Below, in pieces: positions 55,464-64,000 of a stretch of DNA of 64,000 nt. The translations under genes and the position numbers were made by a program. The notes below the pieces were generated by a model. It was not told the DNA's origin. It searched no databases and saw only the letters and a list, made by a program, of their open reading frames with translations. The stretch lies in contig JAWHQI010000276.1 of NCBI GenBank assembly GCA_033032865.1, positions 1,736,001-1,800,000 on the forward strand, in the 5' to 3' direction. The stretch's first letter is position 1, and the number at the start of each line of letters is the position of its first letter. This DNA comes from Dactylorhiza incarnata (lineage: Eukaryota > Streptophyta > Magnoliopsida > Asparagales > Orchidaceae).

Positions 55464-55520
<57 letters not shown>

Positions 55521-56299
55521 ACTATTATTATTATTAGTATTCGCCCACGCGGGAGTGGAGGAGGAAGCAGACATCTCCGCCACTTGCTTGTTTAGCCGCT
55601 CTACCTGCGAGGTTAAGTAAGTAGTGGTATCCACTTCAAAAAGACCAGCCAATTTATTAGGACGCGACCTTGGCACTTTCCATTGGTACGCGTTCATGGC
55701 CATTTCTTCGATCAGAGCTTGAGCGGCCTCCAGGGTTTTGTTGTTTAACGTTCCCCCGGCGGCTGCGTCGATCATCTGTCGCGTTGAGAAATTCAAGCCG
55801 TTATAGAACGTTTGTACTTGTAGCCAAGTTGGTAGCGCGTTATGAGGACACCTACGCAAATATTCTTTAAAATGCTCCCAAGTCTCGTAAATAGACTCGG
55901 ATCGAATTGTATAAAGGATGTGATATCGGTGTGTAATTTAGCGGTTTTTGACGGAGGAAAATATTTAGTTAGAAAATTTTCCGTCAATTCGGCCCACGTG
56001 GTTATGGACCCTCTCGGAAGAGAAGTCAACCACAATTTAGCCTTTGTCCGCAGGGAAAAGGGAAATAAGCGCAAGCGAATGGCGTCATCGCTGACGCCAT
56101 TAATCTTGAAGGTGTCGCAAATTTCTAAAAAATTTGAAAGGTGTTGGTTTGGGTACTCATCTGGCAAACCGTCGAACTGAATCGACTGTTGTACTATTTG
56201 GATTATGCTGGATTTTATTTCAAAATTATTATTAGCTATTGCGGGGCGAGTGACACTTGACCCAGTATCTTCCAAATTCGGCCTGGAATAGTAGGCCAT
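54882..56299 (-). pseudogene. Gag of Athila element H
   Basis: Starts MAYYSRPNLEDTGSS at 56299. The first segment (55793-56299) holds the gag domain (FDGLPDEYPNQHLSNFLEIC, LFPFSLRTKAKLWLTSLPRG, TTWAELTENFLTKYF). A frameshift near 55890 leads to 54882-55859 with YNGLNFSTRQMIDAAAGGTL, a run of about 19 Asn encoded by (ATT)n at 55465-55519, then NPYSNNFNPGWRNHPNFSW and a Pro-rich stretch and helix. No CCHC knuckle is seen, as is common in this lineage. The ORF ends at 54882 with stop/frameshift before the protease. Leader 56300-56759 holds no further gene. Confidence 0.85.
55465..55519. repeat. (ATT)n microsatellite inside gag of H
   Basis: About 18 uninterrupted ATT units, read as AAT (Asn) codons on the minus strand. 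Confidence 0.93.
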
Positions 56300-56759
56300 G
56301 GTCCGTTGTGGGCCGCATTTGGATTGGGATCTCCCATATTATCTGTTATTGTATCGCCGGCTAACTCTTCTAGATTTAAGGTTTGATTTTGGTCACGAGA
56401 TCAATTGCGCTCGTGAAAAGTGCGTTCGATTTCGGGATCAAAAGCAATTTTCGGATTATCCGAAGAGCTTCCCCGGGTCATATACTTTAAAAAAAAGGTT
56501 TTTTTTTTCCTATTTTATAAGTAAAAAATTTTTTGTTTTTGATTTGATGATAATTTAAGTAAAAGAAAGAAAGAGCCTTTTTTTTGGATGAAAATATATA
56601 TAGATGATTCGTGTTTTGAATATTTTTTTTTGTTTTCTTAAACTTTTTCTATTATTTTATTTTTGTTTTTTTAAGAAATATATGTACGAGAGAAAAAGGG
56701 GGAGGAAGAAGTAAAAGATAAAATTAATAGCGAGTCTTTTTTTTCGAAATAACAATAAG

Positions 56760-56777
56760 TCCCCGGCAACGGCGCTA
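56760..56777 (-). other. Primer binding site of H (tRNA-Asp)
   Basis: The minus strand reads TAGCGCCGTTGCCGGGGA, a 17 of 18 match to the complement of the tRNA-Asp 3' end. Confidence 0.88.
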
Positions 56778-56783
56778 AAAACT

Positions 56784-58667
56784 TGATGGTTTAAATTTTT
56801 AGAGATTTGCAAAACCTTTCTTGTGATGTGATTAGAATTAAGCGGGTGTTTTCGAGGAGTTCCGCGAGTACTCCTACTTCGAGAAACTAACCGTTATCCT
56901 ACTTCGATGAATAGAAGTAACGGTCTTTTCTTCTTTCGAAATATCGACGATTACGCCTCGGCTACGACGCTGAATTCTCTAAATATGTGTAAATAGAAAA
57001 GGAGAGGGTTTTGCAAGTTTTTGTAATTGTATATCCAAACTAATCTTTCGATGAAGGTAAGTGCACCTTATCGCGTATAATATAGGATATTTAATAGAAA
57101 ATATCAAGGTCGTATTTTTCCAAGAACGTGTTGATTATTTTTACTTTTTAAGAACGCGCTATTATTTTATCGATGAAACGAGCGATTAGTTTTATAAAAT
57201 TTAAAGAGCGATGACGATGATTAATTAAGCGATTGCGTGCGTTAGTAAAAACAAAGAAAAGATAAGTGCAATCTCTATACCTAAATAGGTAGAGGGGAAA
57301 TAAATACGGTGCAAGTTCTACCCAAACGGGTAGACGGGAAATAAAAGAATTCTCTACCCAATTAGGTAGAGGGAAAAAAATGCGTGAGCAAGTTCTACCC
57401 AAACGGGTAGACGGGAAATAAATGTGTGACAATAATAAAAGCTACGCTATTAAATTGAAAGCTAAATTAAACTAAACTATGAAATAAATTACTCTCGTAC
57501 ACTCACACACACAACAATAAGTAAAACTAAATTAAAATTAAAATTAAAAACAAAATTTATCCACCTACACACACACACACTTACAATAAATGAAAAACTA
57601 AATTAAAAACAAAAGACAATAAAACACTAACTCATACACTCACACACACTTACTTAAAGGAAAAGAAGAACAAAATAAAAGAAATTTAAGAACAAAGAAG
57701 AACTTTCATATATATGTATAATAGTGATTACAACTTTTTCAAGAAAGTCTAAACTTGGAGAGCCCAAACTAGGGCTTAGGAAACACACAAACAAACTCAC
57801 ATAAACACTCAAGAAAAACACTTAGACAGGAACACTCAAAAACTCACAAGAACAACACTTAATTAGGTTCTAACTTTTATGAATCTTAAAAAAAAAAGCA
57901 AAGCACCTCATATTTATAGCAAAAAAGAGGGCTGCAAATAGTAGTAAAAAAAGGAGCTGGCAAGGCAGCTGGCTGGAAGACTTGAGAGGGTGGCAACTTT
58001 GACTTGAGAGCTGGTTGGGTGCGGATAGAAGCTGGCAGGTTCTAGAAGAAGAGAGGTGGAAGGTGAGCTGACATGTGAGCTGCGGTTCTGGGCTGGTCTC
58101 AGCGAATCCGGGCTGGTCTCAGCGGTTTGGCCTGCGGGTAGCGGGCTGCGGGATTAAATCCAGGCAAAAATGCGCTGGCCTAGTTTCGATCCCGCGCCAC
58201 TAAGAAAGGCTAAGCAGACCACAACCACTAAGCCAAGCGCTCATATCTGTAACCACAAGAACTATATTATATATATTATATATATTTACAGAATTTTTAT
58301 ATTAATACATATTCAATAACTAACTTAATTATATTCAATAAATATTTACATATATTTTTAAATACTTTATATATATTTATATATATATTTACATATATAT
58401 TTAACTACTTATTTACATATATATTTAAATACTTTATATATATATTTAAATACTTTATATATATATTTACATATATATTTAAATACTTAAATATATATTT
58501 ACATATATATTTAAATACTTAAATATTTCCTTTTTACATGTAAATATATAAATAAATAAAAAAATCTAAAACAAATCATTTATTCAATAATTTATATGAA
58601 ATATGTACAATATTACTTAAAACTATGCTAAAAACTAGACTAAATATGTATAATTTACTATTCATCA
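56784..58667 (-). repeat. 5' LTR of Athila element H
   Basis: Collinear with 47626-49534, with scattered substitutions and a different number of AT-rich minisatellite units. It ends TATTCATCA before GCTAT. TATA box near 57909-57920 on the minus strand. Confidence 0.93.
58172..58241 (-). other. tRNA-like pol III promoter unit in the 5' LTR of H
   Basis: Copy of 49011-49080 with A box TGGCTTAGTGG intact, B box changed to GGATCGAAACT, and the same flanking GCGC pairing and T run. Confidence 0.48.
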
Positions 58668-58672
58668 GCTAT
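58668..58672. repeat. Target-site duplication of H, right copy
   Basis: GCTAT, matched exactly at 47621-47625. Confidence 0.92.
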
Positions 58673-59134
58673 TCCGATTCAGATTATGCCGGTTGTTCAC
58701 TTGATAGAAAAAGCACTAGTGGTACTTGTCATTTTATAGGACCTTCATTAGTTGCATGGTCTAGTAGGAAACAAAATTCGATTGCACTCTCCACCACGGA
58801 GGCCGAATACATTGCATTAGGGAGTTGTTGTGCACAAGCACTATGGATGAGCCAAACTTTAGAGGACTTTGGTTTTCATTTAAAAAATATTGAACTAAAA
58901 TGTGACAACAAAAGTGCCATTGATCTCACAAATAATCCGGTACACCACTCTAGATCCAAACATATAGATGTGCGTCATCATTTCATAAGGGATCACATTA
59001 AAAAGGAAAATGTAAGGAATAATTTCATTGGCACGGACTCTCAACTTGCTGATATATTTACTAAACCTCTTCCCGATGCAAGGTTTCAAATGTTAAGATT
59101 GGAATTAGGAGTCTTAGACATCTTAGATGAATAA
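58673..59134 (+). pseudogene. RNase H of Sirevirus G, C-terminal part
   Basis: Continues from LHGY at 47625. SDSDYAGCSLDRKSTSGTCH, SIALSTTEAEYIALGSCCAQ, KCDNKSAIDLTNNPVHHSRS, KHIDVRHHFIRDHI and DIFTKPLPDARFQMLR are the standard copia RNase H motifs, and the frame ends at TAA (59132). RNase H removes the RNA strand of the RNA-DNA hybrid. This segment is open; the gene is inactive because of H and upstream stops. Confidence 0.9.
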
Positions 59135-60319
59135 CATGTAAAACGCTAATGTTTTATGCAATTTGAGCGATCAAAACATCTCTGAATATTATACAATATC
59201 TGTATAAGACTACACTTAAGACCCATAATCAATATTAAAAATCAAAAATTTAAAATTCCTAAAAAATCGTGTACTGTTTGCCGCGCTATCAATAGCGCCG
59301 GCGCTAGCGTGGGTGTTGGAATTTTCTGATTTTCAAAATTTCTAAAAGTCACTAAAAATATTTCAGTCTATATGTACTACTTTGTTTTTGTATTTCTGAC
59401 ATTTGTTATTTTTGTTTTATTCATATTATGAAAAATCCACTATAAAAATTCAAAATTCAAAATTACAAAAATATTTTTTTTGTTATTTGTGTTTTATTCA
59501 TATTATGAAAAATCTACTACAACAATTCAAAATTCAAAAATTACAAAAATATGTCTTTGTGATTTTCTGTTGTTATGATAAAAAAAACTGTATGATCTTT
59601 ATTGCCAATATCAAGCATGTATGAATTCTATTATTTAGAATTATTTACAATGTTAACACTTATTCCTTCAAATTACTATGAACATTGTTTTGCTTATCAT
59701 GCTTTGAAATATCTATTTAAAGTGCCTCAATTGTATTGAAAAATGTATAGAACCAAGCTTAGCATGCCTCTAAGTATGAGTAAATGTTTTATGATTGATA
59801 ATGATACATTTCACTCACTTATTTTGGTAATCAAAATGTGTGTCTAAATCTAAAAATACTTGCTTGTGTATTGTATTTGTACAATGAATTAAAACTTCCA
59901 TAAGTTTATTGCCTACACTACATTTGAATTGCACTTATGAAATTTAGAAAAGTGGTTGTTAAAAATTTTGGTTTGCAAAACAAGTGTATTCGGAGAATGT
60001 TGTCTCACAAATATGAACAAAAAATTATATATGTAGACAAATATAACTCCCCCAAGCACTACTTGAACCTCCTGATAAGTCTTCATAAGCATTGTGAGGT
60101 TGAGCACCTTGGAAAGAATAGTAAAGTGTCTTGTACAAACATTGATTATTACACCACTTTGTTAAAAATTATGTGGATTAAAAGTGTGTGAAAGTAATTT
60201 ACTTGTGTTTTATTGTGCACTTTACTTTACATATGTCTTGTATTTTGATGATTTAAATCCATTGTTAACATTGCCTAAAATACACTTATGTGCACATCAT
60301 TATCTTTCATAACACTTCT
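59135..60319 (+). other. 3' non-coding region of Sirevirus G
   Basis: AT-rich, with a GCGCCGGCGCTAGCG motif near 59290 that resembles the motif of LTR X, and a partial 85-bp repeat (TTTGTTTTATTCATATTATGAAAAAT at 59413 and 59488). No convincing ORF. It ends where similarity to the interior of X starts. Confidence 0.55.
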
Positions 60320-61196
60320 TCTCAGCGGTTTCATCTCAGCGATACCGCTGGCACTAGCTCATGATCGTGCACAGCGCCACGCCGCCGACGGTTTCGCAAC
60401 CGCTCCACACAAACGCTACCGCAGGCGCTAGCTCCAAGATTTATAAATTGATGTGTTCTCTCTCATTTTGTGTTAGAACTTCCAGAGACATTACTTTTGC
60501 CCAAACTCTCGTGCTGCTACTCTGCCGAAACATCATCTCCCACTCAAAGCCAAAGAAGAAAATCTGGAGAAGGAAGCCATCACGCTGCATCCGAAGAACG
60601 ATCGCTTTGACCTCACTCGTGCTTCAGCGATCCTTCATCCTCATCTCTAGAAATCTCAAGAGGGAGTTTGCTTGTTATTTACTTCAGTTCTTTATTTGTA
60701 TCTTGTAGTGAAATTGCCTTGTTTTTGGCGACTAGGTCCTTGCGCGGCTTAGGGGGAATTCGCCGCGTGAGTTGGCGACTAGGTCTAGGGGATTAGATCT
60801 AGGGGGTACTTGAGGCCATATCCGAGTTTGGGTTGGCTAGAGCGGCTTGAGGCTTTATCCGGGGAAGGATAGGCTAAAGCCAACCGGTTTGTGGGGATAC
60901 AAGTCGGTATAGAAAAGGAAAAGAAATTCACTTTTGTACGCCTCCGATTTCTAGCGATATTGAAATCAAATTTTGTAAACACCCTTTTTATATAATGCAA
61001 TCATGATTATATTTTTGTTTATTTGATTTCTCTCAATTGGCGTAAAATTTCATTATTGCAAAATTGTTATTACTAAATTGTCATCTTATTTCCTATTAAA
61101 CAAAAACAACTTAGTAATTATCTTAAAAATTATAAAAAGAATTTTATTCCCTTATTCACCCCCCCCCCCCCTCTAAGGGCGCCGTAAGATCCAACA
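60320..61196 (+). repeat. X': second copy of LTR X, 5'-truncated
   Basis: Matches 40837-41760, with a small internal deletion in the AGCGCTAGC-motif region and few substitutions. It ends ATCCAACA and is followed by GCACC (61197-61201), the intact form of the target duplication seen at solo LTR X. The first roughly 235 bases of the LTR are absent. Confidence 0.85.
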
Positions 61197-61201
61197 GCAC
61201 C

Positions 61202-62073
61202 GGCCAGAAGGAAGGATATTTATAGCCTGGGCATGGGTCCCACCAAAAGATTCTCACCACATCATCAAGGGGTCGGCGAACATCAGGGGTTGGATGTTTC
61301 TTCGCGAGCCTAAGGTAGCCTCGTGAAGAGTGGGGATTGTGTACAACCCCGGTATTCGCCAAGAGGTGAGCAGAGACAAAGTGATAGTAGGCGAAAAGAG
61401 AAAGAAGGATGAGGATCCAAAGTCTCAAAGGCTGTCCACAGGAGGGTGGGAGAGCCGGACTCTTGCCGGTCGCTCGCAGGAAGGCGGCCAAGTCGGGCCC
61501 TCGCCGTTCGCTTACCAGAAGGCGGGCGGGCCGGGGTTCTCGCGGTCCACTCGCAGGGAGTTAGTCGAGCCAGGTTCCCATGACTCGCGAGAGGAGCCCT
61601 AGTGGGTGGCTCGCCTAGCAGGGGTGCAGGGGTGTTTTTACCTGAAAACCCTTGGTGGTCTGCAGTTGGCCACTCCGAACAACGGAGTTTGGCTATTGGT
61701 GGACCATTTTGGGTTGCGTATAGTAAAAGTGTAAGGCGGAATCCCGCTATTTGCAGACCAGACTAGAAAAACTATAAATAGACCTTGAAGGGCACCTTTG
61801 GAGAGAATTCCGATCTCAGTACTCTGAGCTTCCTCCTCCCTAGGTTGTCTTGGCTTAGCTTTCAGTCTCTCCAAGGTGCCCAGTTTCATCTTTGGCTTAG
61901 GAGGGGAAGCGCTCAACGATCTTCTGGGTGTGTGGTGGGACCTCCTCGCTGCGACTAAAGGTCCGTGTCTAGTTCCAAGTCTTCGGTCTGTTCCTTCTGA
62001 GGAATCAGTAAGCGCTAGCTTCCCCCTATCTTTGGGGGCCCGAGCTCCACAAGAGAAAGTTTTGGTTTCAACA
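61202..62073 (+). repeat. Second copy of the right end of element B, including its 3' LTR
   Basis: 61202-61632 matches 41766-42196. 61633-62073 matches the 3' LTR 42197-42639, with TATA box at about 61772-61779. Order and spacing are identical to the left copy, so the whole neighbourhood was duplicated. Confidence 0.85.
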
Positions 62074-62532
62074 AGAAGGAGATTATGTATCTTTGGAAAC
62101 ATTCATTTTAGGCAACCTTAACGTTGGCGTTGAGTCTAACGCCTGGCGTTGAGTCAAATCATTCCCAAAATGCTCCTGCAATCACGGCAGCTTCCCTCCA
62201 TGTCATTTTCATCTTGGCGGGAATGAAAGTCAATGCCGGCGTTAAGAGTTAATGTCGGGCGTTAGCTGTTTTCCATAATCTAGGCCATATCGTCGATCAT
62301 CTCAGCGGCAAGCCAGCTCATCATTTGTCAACGCCCAGCGTTAAGTCATAATGCCTGGCATTAGACCACTTTCATCATTTCAGCTTGTGGGCAGTTCCAG
62401 ACCAATTATGAAGCATCCTAGTGGCATATCTGTTTAAACCTGCATGCTAAAAACACAATGGCAAACAAGATCAAATATAAGTAGGATTTGTTATTCTCAA
62501 ATCAATGGGATGTGGAAAACGATGTTCCAACA
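62074..62532 (-). repeat. Z1': second copy of partial Sirevirus LTR Z1
   Basis: Matches 42640-43098 closely, with the same AACGCC...GGCGTT motifs and the same TGTTGGAAC edge on the minus strand at 62532. Confidence 0.75.
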
Positions 62533-62961
62533 GAGGTAAGATCCTTGAAGGATTTGAGTTGTAGGGCATGGAGAGCCTGAGATGTACGACCTTTGTGACT
62601 GAGTTGTAGGGTTCCTGGAACCTGAGGTAGAATCCTTGAAGGATCTGAGTTGTAGGGCGTGAAGAGCCTGAGATGTAGGGCCCTTGTGCCTGAGTTGTAG
62701 GAACTTTGTAACAGATCTGAGTTTTGGTGGAGATTGCTGATTCTAGCATACTGCTAGATAGGCGTAGAAGGATAATGGTGTACTCTAGACACATTATCTA
62801 GGGGAACCACTATAAATCTGGTTACTCTGTGTGCTGTGCTTGGTGATTGTTTAATGGTTGTGTCTTCTCAAGCTGATCAAGTCTGAAATTCTAAGAGACC
62901 CAACAAGTTTTAAAGCTTATATTCACCCCTCTAGGTGATTAGACTACACTCTAAGCTAACA
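62533..62961 (+). repeat. Z2': second copy of Sirevirus LTR Z2, with its natural end
   Basis: Matches 43099-43497, then continues GTGATTAGACTACACTC to AAGCTAACA, an LTR end followed by a primer site. This shows that the left copy was cut at its equivalent of about 62935. Confidence 0.75.
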
Positions 62962-62963
62962 AG

Positions 62964-62975
62964 TGGTATCAATGG
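62964..62975 (+). other. Primer binding site after Z2' (initiator tRNA-Met-like)
   Basis: TGGTATCAATGG, two bases after the LTR end. Eight bases match the usual TGGTATCAGAGC exactly; the rest has drifted. Confidence 0.65.
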
Positions 62976-63040
62976 CAGATTGTTTAAAGAAAGATTAACA
63001 CCTTGATTAGATATGCCCTTGGGTGTGTCAAGTTATCACC

Positions 63041-63984
63041 ATGGATCCTGGAGAAAAAAACAAAAAGTTAAGCTCCATGAATAAGGAATGAAGATCTAAT
63101 GTCAAGAAGTTTAGATCTGTAAGTGAAAGCAGCTGCTGTTCCTTATACTCTGAAAAAGAAGCATGTATGGAACTAAGTGTAAAAGGGATAAAAGAACCCA
63201 TTACTCTATCTGATAGTGAGTCTGATGATGAAGAATGCTCTGTGGCAAGAAGAGGGATAAGAACCTCTCTCACTCTCTCAAATAGTGAATCTGAGGATGA
63301 GGAGTTCTATGGGCTTGTTGCCCTATCTACCAAAGAAGATCAGGATGGTTTACATCCTGCTCAGGTATGCACTCCTCACATATTTTTATTATCTACTTCA
63401 ATTGAAAAGACCAAGAGTGCATCAAGTGATTGATCATCATCTGATGATGAAGGAGAAGAGTGCTCATCATGCAACAATGAGGACAATTCTGATCTAATGG
63501 AACAATATGGTATTCTCTTGGAATCTCTTAAAAAGAGCAAGAAATTTGTCAAATCTCAAGCTGAGGAAATAAGAATCCTTAAGCCATTCAAATCTCAAAT
63601 AGAGAGAAGACCAAGGAGGTGACTAGATTGTCCAATGAGCTAATCCTTCTTCAGAAGAGATCTGAAGCTCAGGATAAGACAATTAAGTCTTTAGAAAACA
63701 AGCTTATTTTAGAAAGAAGGCTTGTTGCTAGCTTCTCTAAGCCCAAAACTATTCTCCCTATTATAGAGATCTTCTCCACTCAATACAGAGGAGGACTAGG
63801 CTATAATAAGGAAGTTGGAGAGACTTACCAAGCTAGAACTATCTTCCAAAGGGTTATCTCTCCACAGGCACCATCAGCCAAAGAGAAGGAAAAAGCTTTA
63901 CCTCAAAAGTCTATCCCTAAAGTAAAATCATTGACTGTGCAACCAATGTCAATGCACAATCATATGATTAGTAGAAATGCTTGA
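63041..63984 (+). pseudogene. Gag remnant of the Z2 Sirevirus
   Basis: A short start (MDPGEKNKKLSSMNKE, stop) is followed by acidic Ser/Asp/Glu repeats (TLSDSESDDEECSVARR, SNSESEDEEFYGLVAL) in 63167-63433. After stops and a frameshift comes a coiled coil (LSNELILLQKRSEAQDKTIK) and STQYRGGLGYNKEVGETYQ in 63619-63984, ending TGA. The last part corresponds to the FGLGYRGE region before the second knuckle of G's Gag. The N-terminal helical domain and the zinc knuckle are missing, so an internal deletion or a non-autonomous form is likely. The element continues right of the window. Confidence 0.62.
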
Positions 63985-64000
63985 TGTAAAGCAGCCTGCT

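Larger units (their letters stand above)
47626..58667 (-). mobile_element. Element H: Athila Ty3/gypsy retrotransposon
   Basis: 11,042 bp on the minus strand with LTRs 56784-58667 (5') and 47626-49534 (3') and exact target duplication GCTAT (47621-47625 and 58668-58672). A tRNA-Asp primer site lies at 56760-56777. Order on the minus strand: leader, gag, protease, reverse transcriptase, RNase H, integrase, then about 1.6 kb of AT-rich 3' region with no envelope-like ORF. The GWRVCIDYRKLNDATRKDHF and VFMDDFSVFG motifs mark the Athila lineage. Pol has stops and at least one frameshift. Removing H and one duplicate joins G's RNase H in frame. Confidence 0.94.
43498..60319 (+). mobile_element. Element G: Sirevirus internal fragment, split by Athila element H
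   Basis: Own sequence 43498-47625 and 58673-60319. It begins in mid-gag and has the Gag C-terminus, protease, integrase, reverse transcriptase and RNase H, then about 1.2 kb of 3' non-coding sequence that ends by joining the interior of LTR X' at about 60320. Both outer edges are therefore abnormal: no 5' LTR or gag start, and a 3' LTR that lacks about the first 235 bases if X' is its LTR. The protein sequences fit the Sirevirus/SIRE lineage. Confidence 0.82.

Noticed and set aside
1..64000. Host protein-coding gene
   Set aside because: Every long ORF is either a recognisable retroelement part or lies in an LTR or repeat; none shows a host domain.

Overview
This window is a block of nested plant LTR retrotransposons. 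I found no host gene, rRNA or canonical tRNA. The families point to a flowering plant with a large, repeat-rich genome: Ty3/gypsy Athila, Tat and Tekay-like chromovirus lineages, Sirevirus-like Ty1/copia, and a tRNA-Asp-primed non-autonomous element. The species cannot be named from this. Almost every coding region is broken by stops, frameshifts or later insertions.

Layout, left to right. 1-3720: minus-strand Athila element A, cut by the window edge, with its 5' LTR at 2209-3720. It sits in a plus-strand Tat element B, which shows a pol fragment (3721-6180), a 96-bp tandem array (about 6251-7402), a spliced antisense gene (8034-8679 continued at 37531-38880), a second decayed antisense region (39360-40600) and a 443-bp 3' LTR (42197-42639). 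B is split by chromovirus C (8680-37525, target duplication ACCAT). C is itself split by a solo LTR D (13749-15183) and by Sirevirus E (17548-34363, duplication GTTGT). E carries the young minus-strand non-autonomous element F (24274-30848, duplication AAGAT).

Further right, B is also interrupted by a solo Sirevirus LTR X (40601-41760, GCACC/ACACC). B's 3' LTR abuts part of a minus-strand Sirevirus LTR (Z1), which lies in another Sirevirus LTR (Z2). At about 43497 the sequence jumps into mid-gag of Sirevirus fragment G. G is split by Athila element H (47626-58667, duplication GCTAT) and resumes to about 60319. The X-B-Z1-Z2 series then repeats (60320-62961) and runs into a primer binding site and a decayed gag (to 64000). 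Order of insertion, oldest first: Z2 host, Z1, B, then A, C and X in B, then D and E in C, then F in E. That is six levels.

The most unusual points are: the spliced antisense gene in the Tat element, whose PF04195-like motif is completed only by removing an intron; the 413-aa double zinc-knuckle protein that is the only ORF of the very young element F; family-specific self-complementary motif clusters in the LTRs of most families here; the 96-bp array with a 384-bp higher-order repeat; a tRNA-like pol III promoter unit inside both Athila H LTRs; hairpins joined to polypurine tracts at the 3' ends of F and H; and a duplication in which one copy holds a solo LTR and the other the same LTR with an internal region, both next to the same target-site sequence.
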